A stretch of 5,037 bases of DNA from Actinomycetes bacterium (GTDB lineage: Bacteria > Actinomycetota > Actinomycetes > Mycobacteriales > Mycobacteriaceae), in contig JAEYMI010000036.1 in NCBI GenBank assembly GCA_023461275.1, positions 1-5,037 of the forward strand, read 5' to 3'. The notes under the pieces are model-generated. The model saw only the letters and a list, made by a program, of their open reading frames with translations, made no database searches and was not told the origin of the DNA. The translations under genes were made by a program, and so were the position numbers. How positions within the stretch are numbered: position 1 is the stretch's first letter; every line of letters starts with the position of its first letter. Below, piece after piece: positions 1 to 5,037 of the stretch.

Positions 1-1
1 G

Positions 2-754
2 ATTACCGGAGGGCGCGCCAAGTATGGCAGGGGCTGCTCGGTTGCGCTGTGCGATGCGGGCGCGAAATTATATGTTGCCAGCACGAATAGGGAGTCGGCG
101 GAAGCGTTTGCCATGGAGCTGCGGGAAAATGGCGGGGAAGCCGAAGCGCTGGAGTTTCACCAGCAGGACCCACAGTCCATTCGAAACCTGGTGCAGGCTA
201 TTGTAGAAAAGGAAGGGCGCATTGATGTGTTTGTGAATGCCAGCCGCGTGATCCCCAAGGGCGGTGTAGGCTGGTTTCAGGAGGAGGAGGGGCTGGATTG
301 GTCTGTGCGCGTGAACTCCGCCGGAATGCTGTATTTGACAACGCTCGTGGGCGATCAGATGATTCGGCAAAAAAGCGGCTCCATGATCAACTTTGGCTCT
401 ATGATGGGCCTGGTTGGCGTGGAAAAGCATAATTATGACGGGGAAGGGAATATGGGCGACGGCGCACACGCGCATGACTATGCGCTCAACAAATCCGCCA
501 TTACCTCCTGGACGCGCCATGCGGCTTCCTATTACGGCAGGCATGGTGTACGGATCAACACGCTGTGCCCGGGCGGGCTTGCTTCCGACCGCACACCACC
601 TAGGTTCGCGGAAAATTACGCAAAGCATACGCAGCTGGGGAGGCTTGCCAACAACAATGATATCAAGGGCCCACTGCTGTTTCTTGCAAGCGAGGCCTCG
701 GCGTATATTACGGGGCTCTCTATTCCGGTAGACGGCGGATATACGGTCATTTAA
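2..754 (+). CDS. Short-chain dehydrogenase/reductase (SDR) family oxidoreductase, 5' end outside window
   Basis: This is a probable cytosolic NAD(P)-dependent oxidoreductase of the classical SDR fold; its substrate cannot be read from sequence. The frame is open from the window edge, giving 250 visible residues; full-length classical SDRs are about 250-280, so only a few N-terminal residues are missing. The ATG at 113 is internal, because the Rossmann start lies upstream of it in the same frame. In visible numbering: nucleotide-binding loop ITGGRAKYGRG (1-11), adenine-side Asp56, VNAS (78-81) where NNAG is usual, tetrad Asn105, catalytic Ser133, Tyr160 and Lys164 (YALNK), CPGG (189-192), and a C-terminal ITGLSIPVDGGY. 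The Ser-Tyr gap is 27 residues rather than about 13. The end of strand beta-2 (VASTNR) has no acidic residue, which favours NADP(H); this is inference. The gene ends TAA and converges on the ABC operon across a terminator. Family assignment is firm; function is open. Confidence 0.95.
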   Translation: MTGGRAKYGRGCSVALCDAGAKLYVASTNRESAEAFAMELRENGGEAEALEFHQQDPQSIRNLVQAIVEKEGRIDVFVNASRVIPKGGVGWFQEEEGLDWSVRVNSAGMLYLTTLVGDQMIRQKSGSMINFGSMMGLVGVEKHNYDGEGNMGDGAHAHDYALNKSAITSWTRHAASYYGRHGVRINTLCPGGLASDRTPPRFAENYAKHTQLGRLANNNDIKGPLLFLASEASAYITGLSIPVDGGYTVI

Positions 755-770
755 AGGCATTCTGAAATTA

Positions 771-879
771 AGAAAGAGCCGGTGTTCCTTTTGGCATAAA
801 GCCACCCCTAAAGTCATGGCGTTTCTCTCATACGGCCTGACTTTGGGGGTGGTTTTTAAAAGGTATTCCGGTTCTTTTT
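771..879. repeat. Long nested imperfect inverted repeat filling the convergent intergenic region
   Basis: Three stems nest around one loop. The outer stem pairs 771-782 with 868-879 (12 bp, two G-U wobbles). The middle stem pairs CCTTTT (787-792) with AAAAGG (858-863). The inner stem pairs 798-816 with 838-856 (19 bp, two G-U wobbles). A 4x4 internal loop (783-786 and 864-867) separates outer from middle, and about five unpaired bases (793-797) lie between middle and inner. The structure occupies 109 of the 139 bases between the two stop codons. It may be an elaborate shared terminator or a small palindromic repeat element (MITE- or REP-like). One window cannot tell these apart, because copy number is unknown. 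Confidence 0.7.
798..857 (+). terminator. Rho-independent terminator, probably bidirectional
   Basis: A GC-rich 19-bp stem pairs 798-816 with 838-856, enclosing a 21-nt loop (817-837). On the + strand the stem runs into five T residues (853-857), partly used in pairing, placed 44 bases after the SDR stop codon. Read on the - strand, the same stem is followed by TTTAT (800-796), a weaker T tract, downstream of the oppF-like stop at 894. Convergent genes often share such a structure. The call is strong for the + strand and moderate for the - strand. Confidence 0.8.
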
Positions 880-893
880 CGTTACCGCGGATG

Positions 894-1946
894 TCAGCCC
901 GCGGCGGCGTTTTCCGATGGGGAGAAATCCGTTTCCTCCACCGTGTCCGCCAAATGACACGCCACATAATGCTCGGGGTCGTTCTTCATGGGACGCAGAG
1001 ACGGCATTTCGATTTTGCAGATATCCTTGCACTTTTTGCAGCGCGTGTGGAAACGGCAGCCCGACGGAGGATTGGCGGGGGAAGGAATATCGCCCTCGAG
1101 CACGATGCGCTCCTTTTTTGCACCCAATTGGGGGATGGGCACCGCTGAGAGCAGCGCTTCGGTATAAGGATGCTGGAAGTTGTTGTAGAGCTCGGATGAG
1201 GCTGCAAGTTCCACGATTTTACCAAGATACATGACGGCGATGCGGTCGCTCATGTATTCTACCACGGAAAGATCGTGGGCAATGAATACATAGGTCAGAT
1301 TCATTTCATGCTGCAGGTATTTCATAAGATTCAGGACCTGTGCCTGTATCGAAACATCCAGCGCGCTGACCGGCTCGTCGCACACAACCAGGTCGGGCTT
1401 TACGCTCAATGCGCGTGCGATACAGATACGCTGGCGTTGTCCGCCGGAAAACTCATGTGGATAGCGGTACATGTACTCCGGCTGCAGATTGACGGCCTTA
1501 AATAAATTGGCAATGCGATGCTTGCGCTCTTCCGGATCGTTCCAGCCATGCAGGCGCATGGGTTCGTCAAATGAGGTAAATATGTTTTTTACCGGATTTA
1601 ATGAAGAATAGGGGTCCTGAAACACCATTTGTATCCGTTTGCGGGCGCTGAAGCTGTCGGCCTTGCTCAATTGCAAAAGGTCGCGCGGCTCACCGTCGAA
1701 GCTGTAATACATCTTGCCGCTTGTGGGCTGGTGCAGGCGGACCATGCATTTGCCCAGCGTGGTCTTGCCGCAGCCGGATTCCCCTACGAGGCCCAGTGTT
1801 TCTCCGCGCCTCACATACAGGTTAATATCGTCCACCGCTTTTACGTGGCCCACGGTTTTGCGCAGCAGGCCCGCCTGTACCGGATAATATTTTTTAATAT
1901 GCTGGAGGTCCAGCAGTATTTCGTTTTTATTTGGCTTATTGCTCAT
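894..1946 (-). CDS. oppF: Oligopeptide/dipeptide ABC transporter ATP-binding protein (OppF/DppF-like)
   Basis: This is the second of two ATPase subunits expected to drive peptide import from the cytoplasmic face of the membrane. It has 350 residues, usual for the family. Visible motifs are Walker A GESGCGKT (55-62), Q-loop Gln110 (VFQDP), signature SGGQRQR (167-173), Walker B LVVCDEP (186-192) with Glu191 as likely catalytic base, D-loop SALD (194-197) and H-loop His224. The C-terminal extension typical of peptide importers follows (about 260-330), with cysteines 297, 303, 306, 310 and 330. The start is ATG at 1946, preceded by AAGGAGGGG (1961-1953) with good spacing. The frame stays open to an ATG at 2114, but that lies deep inside the upstream gene. 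It overlaps the oppD-like gene by 11 bases, so the two are probably translationally coupled. It is the last gene of the operon. The symbol marks family position; the true substrate (oligopeptide, dipeptide, other) is not determined. Confidence 0.95.
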   Translation of the reverse strand: MSNKPNKNEILLDLQHIKKYYPVQAGLLRKTVGHVKAVDDINLYVRRGETLGLVGESGCGKTTLGKCMVRLHQPTSGKMYYSFDGEPRDLLQLSKADSFSARKRIQMVFQDPYSSLNPVKNIFTSFDEPMRLHGWNDPEERKHRIANLFKAVNLQPEYMYRYPHEFSGGQRQRICIARALSVKPDLVVCDEPVSALDVSIQAQVLNLMKYLQHEMNLTYVFIAHDLSVVEYMSDRIAVMYLGKIVELAASSELYNNFQHPYTEALLSAVPIPQLGAKKERIVLEGDIPSPANPPSGCRFHTRCKKCKDICKIEMPSLRPMKNDPEHYVACHLADTVEETDFSPSENAAAG

Positions 1947-2949
1947 GGTCAGCCCCTCCTTCATATAACCAGCAGCGCACCATATGTCCGTTGCCAACAT
2001 CCACATTGGGCGCGGGCGTTGTGCATCTGTCCGAAGCAAAGTCGCAGCGCGGGCGGAAAGCGCATCCTTCGGGAATGCAGGAAGGATCCGGCGTTTGGCC
2101 GCGGATGGGCTCAAGCTCTCCTTTGCCGCCGTTGCCCAGCACCGGCACCGATTTTAACAGCGCCTTTGTGTAGGGGTGCGATGCACGCAGGAAAATATCT
2201 TCCTTTGTGCCAAACTCTACGATTTTGCCCATATACATCACAGCCACGTCGTCCGCCATGTCGGCCACGATGCCCATGTTATGCGTGATAAAAATGATGG
2301 TAAAGCCGAACTGCTGCTGCATACGCTGCATCAGCTCGAGTATTTGCGCTTGTATTGTGACGTCGAGCGCGGTTGTAGGTTCGTCGGCTATGAGCACCTC
2401 CGGGTTGCAGACCATGCCCATGGCGATCATAACGCGCTGCTTCATGCCGCCTGAGAATTGATGCGGGTAATCCATTGCGCGGTCACGGGCCAGGGGAATG
2501 CTTAGGGTTTCCAGCATTTTAATCGCGCGCTCCAGGGCGTCCTTCTTTGAAATTTTCTCGTGCTGGCGGATGTTTTCTACGATTTGGTCGCCAATCCGGT
2601 AAACGGGGTTAAGAGAGGACATGGGGTCCTGAAATATCATGGAGATCTGGCGGCCGCGGATTTTACGCAGGCGTTTGTCGGTGCGCTTGAGCTTTGCAAT
2701 GTCCACTTCGCCGCCACTTTGCGGGCGGAATATAATTTCGCCTTCCGGGATGACCGCCTGCTTCGGCAGCAATTGCATGATGGAGTGGGCGGTCACACTT
2801 TTGCCGCAGCCGGATTCGCCCACAAGGCCCAGCGTTGTGCCGCGGCGGACGTTGAGCGTCACGCCATCCACTGCTTTTACGGTGCGCTTACCGACCTTGA
2901 ATTGTGTTTTTAAATCCTTTAAGGAAAGAATGTAGTCTTTATTTTCCAT
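1936..2949 (-). CDS. oppD: Oligopeptide/dipeptide ABC transporter ATP-binding protein (OppD/DppD-like)
   Basis: This is the first ATPase subunit of the importer, expected to pair with the OppF-like protein under the two permeases. It has 337 residues. Visible motifs are Walker A GESGCGKS (44-51), Q-loop Gln107 (IFQDP), signature SGGMKQR (166-172), Walker B VLIADEP (185-191) with Glu190 as likely catalytic base, D-loop TALD (193-196) and H-loop His223. The C-terminal peptide-importer extension has cysteines at 291, 296, 302, 309 and 326; the last four are the spacing usual in this family. The SGGMKQR signature and the following IAMGMVCNPEVLIADEP pattern are typical of the D rather than the F subunit. 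The start is ATG at 2949, with AAGGGAG (2966-2960) ten bases upstream that overlaps the oppC-like stop codon. There are 15 bases between the two genes, and it overlaps oppF by 11 bases. No key residue is missing. Confidence 0.96.
   Translation of the reverse strand: MENKDYILSLKDLKTQFKVGKRTVKAVDGVTLNVRRGTTLGLVGESGCGKSVTAHSIMQLLPKQAVIPEGEIIFRPQSGGEVDIAKLKRTDKRLRKIRGRQISMIFQDPMSSLNPVYRIGDQIVENIRQHEKISKKDALERAIKMLETLSIPLARDRAMDYPHQFSGGMKQRVMIAMGMVCNPEVLIADEPTTALDVTIQAQILELMQRMQQQFGFTIIFITHNMGIVADMADDVAVMYMGKIVEFGTKEDIFLRASHPYTKALLKSVPVLGNGGKGELEPIRGQTPDPSCIPEGCAFRPRCDFASDRCTTPAPNVDVGNGHMVRCWLYEGGADHEQ
1953..1961 (-). promoter_or_regulatory. Ribosome binding site that fixes the oppF-like start
   Basis: AAGGAGGGG on the - strand lies six bases (AGGAGG core: eight) upstream of the ATG at 1946 and sits within the last codons of the oppD-like gene. 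It is the reason for choosing this start over upstream ATG codons in the same open frame. Confidence 0.85.
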
Positions 2950-2964
2950 GCTATTCTATCTCCC

Positions 2965-3855
2965 TTACATCTGTTTGGGGTCCAAGGCATCGCGCAGACC
3001 ATCGCCAAAGAAGTTGATGCCCAACACAAACAGCGCGATTGCGACACCGGTGGGAATCCATAACCAGGGATATTGGGTTACGACCATGATTTCTTTTGCG
3101 CTGTTCATGATGTTGCCCCAGGTCGGTATACCGGAGGGAACGCCCATGCCGATAAAGGAAAGCGCGGCTTCCTGCAGAATGAATCCCGCGGTGTTCAACG
3201 TAAGCTGCACTACCACAGGCCCCAGGCAATTGGGGAGGATATGGCGGAACGTGATCGACATATTGCTGATACCGAATGCGCGGCAGGCCTCCACAAAGCT
3301 TTCCTCACGCAGGGAGAAGAAGCGGCTGCGTACAAGGCGGAAGGTTGCCACCCATCCGGTAAAGGCAAAGGCGATAATCAGATTTTGCGTTCCCTTGCCC
3401 ACAAGCGTGACCAGCACCATAACAAGCGGAAGCTGCGGGATCACCAGCACGATTTCCGCCAGCTTTATGAAGATAGAGTCGAGCCACCCGCCGAAGAAGC
3501 CGCAGACGCTGCCCAGGAACACGCCGATAATCATGCCGCCCAGCGCTCCGCTCAACCCGACAAGTATGGAAACGCGGCCGCCGTACAGTACGCGGGAGAA
3601 GATATCCCTGCCTATTTTGTCCGTGCCGAAAGGATGCTCGGCATTGGGTGGGAGCACGCGATCGGTCAAAGAAACCTGTGTGGGGTCATAATTCGTAAAC
3701 AACGGCGCGAGGAGACAGGCGAGGATCATGCCCGCGATGATAAACAATCCGCAAATGGCCAGCTTGTTGTGCATAAATTTTTCCACACTGCGCTTGGCCA
3801 GAGATGATTTTTTGATGCGCGGCGCGCTTGCTGCCGATAGTGTTGTGCTTGTCAT
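2965..3855 (-). CDS. oppC: Peptide ABC transporter permease, second subunit (OppC/DppC-like)
   Basis: This is an inner-membrane permease of the BPD_transp_1 type that should form the translocation channel together with the OppB-like protein. It has 296 residues from the chosen start. A polar N-terminal tail (1-30) precedes about six hydrophobic segments, near 33-54, 96-118, 130-152, 158-175, 212-236 and 265-286. The stretch HPFGTDKIGRDIFSRVLYG (74-92) after the first segment is characteristic of OppC/DppC. The ATPase-coupling EAA loop begins EACRAFGIS (189-197) and closes HILPN (205-209). The C-terminus ends in the usual GDGLRDALDP. The start at 3855 is supported by a near-perfect AAGGAGGT (3870-3863). 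An in-frame ATG at 3876 would place that site inside the coding sequence, so it is rejected. One base separates it from the oppB-like stop, and 15 bases from oppD. Confidence 0.95.
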   Translation of the reverse strand: MTSTTLSAASAPRIKKSSLAKRSVEKFMHNKLAICGLFIIAGMILACLLAPLFTNYDPTQVSLTDRVLPPNAEHPFGTDKIGRDIFSRVLYGGRVSILVGLSGALGGMIIGVFLGSVCGFFGGWLDSIFIKLAEIVLVIPQLPLVMVLVTLVGKGTQNLIIAFAFTGWVATFRLVRSRFFSLREESFVEACRAFGISNMSITFRHILPNCLGPVVVQLTLNTAGFILQEAALSFIGMGVPSGIPTWGNIMNSAKEIMVVTQYPWLWIPTGVAIALFVLGINFFGDGLRDALDPKQM

Positions 3856-3856
3856 A

Positions 3857-4834
3857 TCATGCACCTCCTTGGGCATTTTTCCCCAGCCGAACGCGCGGGT
3901 CGAGCAGGGCGGTAAGTAAATCGATCAAAACGCTTGCCAGCAGGGATACGATGGAGAGCAGCAGCACGATTACCAATACAAGCTGATAATCATTTGAGTT
4001 GATGGCGGTGATGAGCCTTGTACCGATGCCGGCGTAGCCGAATACCTGCTCTATGACCACGCTGCCGCCGATGAGCATGGGCAGCCTCATGCAAATGAGT
4101 ACGCTGATGGGCATGAGGGAGTTGCGGAACGCGTGCTTGAAGTATACTTGCCATTCCGGCAGGCCCTTTGCGCGCGCTGTTTTGACATAATCCTTGTGAA
4201 GGACGTCCAGCATGGAATTTCGGGTATATCGTGTAAGCGCTGCGGTGATAACAAGGCTGATGGACATGCCGGGCAACACAAGATATTTAAGCGATTGGAG
4301 GGCGTTGAGCCCGATATCGGTTCGTCCCTGGGCCGGAAACCATTGCAGCTGGATTGCAAACACAAGCATGGCAATGATCCCCACAAAGAACTCCGGTACT
4401 GAAATACCGACCACGCCGAACACGGTAAAAATATAATCGAGGGGAGAATTCTGGTTGATCGCTGCGAGGATACCGAAAAGCAGGCCGAATACGATGGACG
4501 CAATCAGTGCAAACAGACATAGCTTGATGGTAGCGGGCAGCAGGTTTACAATGATGTCGGAAATGGGGGTTCCGGTTTGAATGCTGTATCCCATATCTCC
4601 TTTGACAAGGTTCAGCAGCCATAGGCCATAGCGTACCGGCATTGGTTTGTTCAGGCCGAGACTTTCGCGCATCGCATCAATCTCCGCTTGTGACATGGAA
4701 CCGAGAAGTTCTGGAGACATGGATGCCGTGAGGGCATCGCCGGGGGTGAACTCAAGCGCCAAAAACATCAAAAAGCTGATAACCAATATCATTGGTATCA
4801 ACATGAGCAGGCGATTGACAAAGTATTTTAGCAT
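3857..4834 (-). CDS. oppB: Peptide ABC transporter permease, first subunit (OppB/DppB-like)
   Basis: This is the first membrane subunit of the importer and the first gene of the visible operon. It has 325 residues, a normal family length. It opens with the typical MLKYFVNRLLMLIPMIL first membrane segment (about 9-28), followed by FTPGD (29-33) and an external region with GDMGYSIQTGTPI (79-91). Further hydrophobic segments lie near 101-126, 135-162, 185-200, 241-262 and 284-312. The EAA loop that contacts an ATPase starts DYVKTARAKGLPEWQV (215-230) and runs to about Met241. VIEQVFGYAGIGT (260-272) and the ending LDPRVRLG (311-318) are family hallmarks. The start ATG at 4834 has AAAGGAGA (4852-4845) upstream at about ten bases. 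The gene stops one base before the oppC-like start, and its last codons encode that gene's ribosome binding site. The substrate cannot be inferred. Confidence 0.95.
   Translation of the reverse strand: MLKYFVNRLLMLIPMILVISFLMFLALEFTPGDALTASMSPELLGSMSQAEIDAMRESLGLNKPMPVRYGLWLLNLVKGDMGYSIQTGTPISDIIVNLLPATIKLCLFALIASIVFGLLFGILAAINQNSPLDYIFTVFGVVGISVPEFFVGIIAMLVFAIQLQWFPAQGRTDIGLNALQSLKYLVLPGMSISLVITAALTRYTRNSMLDVLHKDYVKTARAKGLPEWQVYFKHAFRNSLMPISVLICMRLPMLIGGSVVIEQVFGYAGIGTRLITAINSNDYQLVLVIVLLLSIVSLLASVLIDLLTALLDPRVRLGKNAQGGA
3863..3870 (-). promoter_or_regulatory. Ribosome binding site deciding the oppC-like start
   Basis: AAGGAGGT on the - strand lies seven bases upstream of the ATG at 3855 and within the last codons of the oppB-like gene. 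Together with the one-base gap to the oppB stop, it implies stop-start coupling of the two permeases. Confidence 0.85.
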
Positions 4835-4844
4835 AAAACACCAT

Positions 4845-4852
4845 TCTCCTTT
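4845..4852 (-). promoter_or_regulatory. Ribosome binding site of the oppB-like gene
   Basis: AAAGGAGA on the - strand lies about ten bases upstream of the ATG at 4834. A closer ATG at 4844 is out of frame and too near the site to be the start. Confidence 0.75.
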
Positions 4853-4900
4853 CTGTATGGAAACTTAAAAATAAATATTTGTTATGGAGTGCGAATTTTC

Positions 4901-4918
4901 GTTTCGAAAGCCCGAAAC
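4901..4918. repeat. Small perfect inverted repeat in the operon leader
   Basis: GTTTCG (4901-4906) and CGAAAC (4913-4918) are perfect complements separated by six bases. The 8-bp palindrome TTTCGAAA (4902-4909) overlaps the left arm. It could be a half-turn operator or a small RNA hairpin. It may be chance, given its short arms. Confidence 0.4.
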
Positions 4919-4921
4919 ATG

Positions 4922-4947
4922 GGATTACGCCCAATGGGCGTGAATCC
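4922..4947. repeat. Hairpin-forming inverted repeat in the operon leader
   Basis: GGATT (4922-4926) and ACGCCC (4927-4932) pair with GGGCGT (4936-4941) and AATCC (4943-4947). This gives an 11-bp stem with one bulged base (4942) and a three-base AAT loop. No T tract follows on either strand, so it is not a classical terminator. It lies about 90 bases upstream of the oppB-like start and would be in the 5' leader if transcription starts further upstream. Confidence 0.6.
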
Positions 4948-4983
4948 TTCATTTAAGATCAAGGCCGGTATCAGTTGCATTTT

Positions 4984-5028
4984 CTGTTTTGTACCGAAAA
5001 CAGTAAGCTTTGTATCACAAACAGTAAG
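4984..5028. repeat. Tandem 21-bp repeats with an overlapping palindrome, operator-like
   Basis: On the - strand two adjacent 21-bp units (5028-5008 and 5007-4987) match at 17 of 21 positions. Both start CTTACTGTTT and share TACAAA at positions 15-20. The second unit continues into CAG, which completes a perfect 7-bp inverted repeat CTGTTTT/AAAACAG with six bases between the arms (4984-5003). The first unit contains a shorter one, TTTGT/ACAAA (5009-5021). Repeats spaced by exactly two helical turns, about 150-190 bases before an operon, fit a binding site for a transcription factor contacting one face of the DNA. The regulator is unknown, and the coding alternative is noted in the findings. 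Confidence 0.55.
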
Positions 5029-5037
5029 GTTGGATAT

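Larger units (their letters stand above)
4861..4986 (-). promoter_or_regulatory. Probable leader/promoter region of the peptide transporter operon
   Basis: No convincing gene lies here. An AT-rich patch (4861-4884) sits just upstream of the ribosome binding site. Two weak -10-like hexamers can be seen on the - strand: TTAAAT (4956-4951) and CATAAC (4886-4881), each 4 of 6 to TATAAT. Neither has a good -35 at 16-18 bases, so a promoter here would probably need an activator, or the operon is transcribed from further right. Two inverted repeats (4901-4918 and 4922-4947) lie between the two candidates. The exact promoter is not resolved. Confidence 0.35.

Noticed and set aside
113..754. Start of the SDR gene at ATG 113
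   Set aside because: The same frame continues upstream to the window edge and encodes the Rossmann glycine loop, so this ATG is internal.
885..904. Two CCGCGG palindromes around the oppF-like stop codon
   Set aside because: They are short self-complementary hexamers in a GC-rich stretch, with no T tract or further structure. They are most likely chance.
68..967. 299-codon open frame on the - strand over the SDR gene
   Set aside because: It is antisense to a clear SDR gene, crosses the terminator hairpin and runs into the end of the oppF-like gene. The translation has no recognisable domain and is rich in Arg, His and Pro, as expected for a shadow frame.
1947..2114. N-terminal extension of the oppF-like gene to an ATG at 2114
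   Set aside because: It would overlap the oppD-like gene by about 180 bases, and the extra 56 residues match nothing in the family. ATG 1946 has an excellent ribosome binding site.
1629..2288. 219-codon open frame on the + strand across the oppD/oppF junction
   Set aside because: It lies antisense to two ATPase genes whose Walker and signature motifs are intact, and its translation has no recognisable fold.
2948..3691. 247-codon open frame on the + strand opposite the oppC-like gene
   Set aside because: The opposite strand encodes an unmistakable permease with its EAA loop and a strong ribosome binding site. This frame is low-complexity Ser/Pro/Thr sequence with no domain.
3073..3807. 244-codon open frame on the + strand opposite the oppC-like gene
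   Set aside because: It is a second shadow of the same permease gene, in another frame. Its His- and Gln-rich translation reflects complementary codons for hydrophobic residues.
4922..4947. Terminator of a gene to the right
   Set aside because: The stem is followed by CATG and mixed sequence, with no run of T on either strand.
1..5037. CRISPR array, tRNA, rRNA, insertion sequence or phage genes
   Set aside because: I found no regularly spaced repeats beyond the two 21-bp units, no transposase or integrase motifs and no cloverleaf-like sequence.

Overview
The window looks like a piece of chromosome from a low-to-mid GC Gram-positive anaerobe, probably a member of the Clostridia. This is an inference. 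It rests on strong AAGGAGG-type ribosome binding sites, tightly packed genes, Gram-positive-like intergenic hairpins and mixed codon use that still includes ATA and TTA. No rRNA, tRNA or species marker is present, so no species can be named.

Layout, left to right. Positions 2-754 (+) hold the 3' part of a short-chain dehydrogenase/reductase (SDR) gene whose first residues lie before the window. Positions 755-893 are a convergent intergenic region almost filled by one long nested inverted repeat, whose core (798-857) looks like a transcription terminator serving both sides. Positions 894-4834 (-) are four packed genes of an oligopeptide/dipeptide-type ABC importer, transcribed right to left in the order permease 1 (oppB-like), permease 2 (oppC-like), ATPase 1 (oppD-like), ATPase 2 (oppF-like). 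Positions 4835-5037 are the leader upstream of the permease gene. It carries a good ribosome binding site, an AT-rich patch, two small inverted repeats and a pair of tandem 21-bp repeats that look like an operator.

How the genes work together. The two permeases should form the membrane channel and the two ATPases should power it. An extracellular solute-binding lipoprotein is normally required too, but none is encoded here, so it must lie elsewhere, perhaps just beyond the right edge. The gene junctions (1-nt gap, 15-nt gap, 11-nt overlap) indicate one co-translated operon. The SDR is on the opposite strand, and nothing in the sequence ties it to the transporter.

The protein-coding content is ordinary, and I do not see a convincing new multi-gene system. 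The parts most worth a second look are the non-coding ones (771-879 and 4984-5028) and the divergent cofactor motifs of the SDR.
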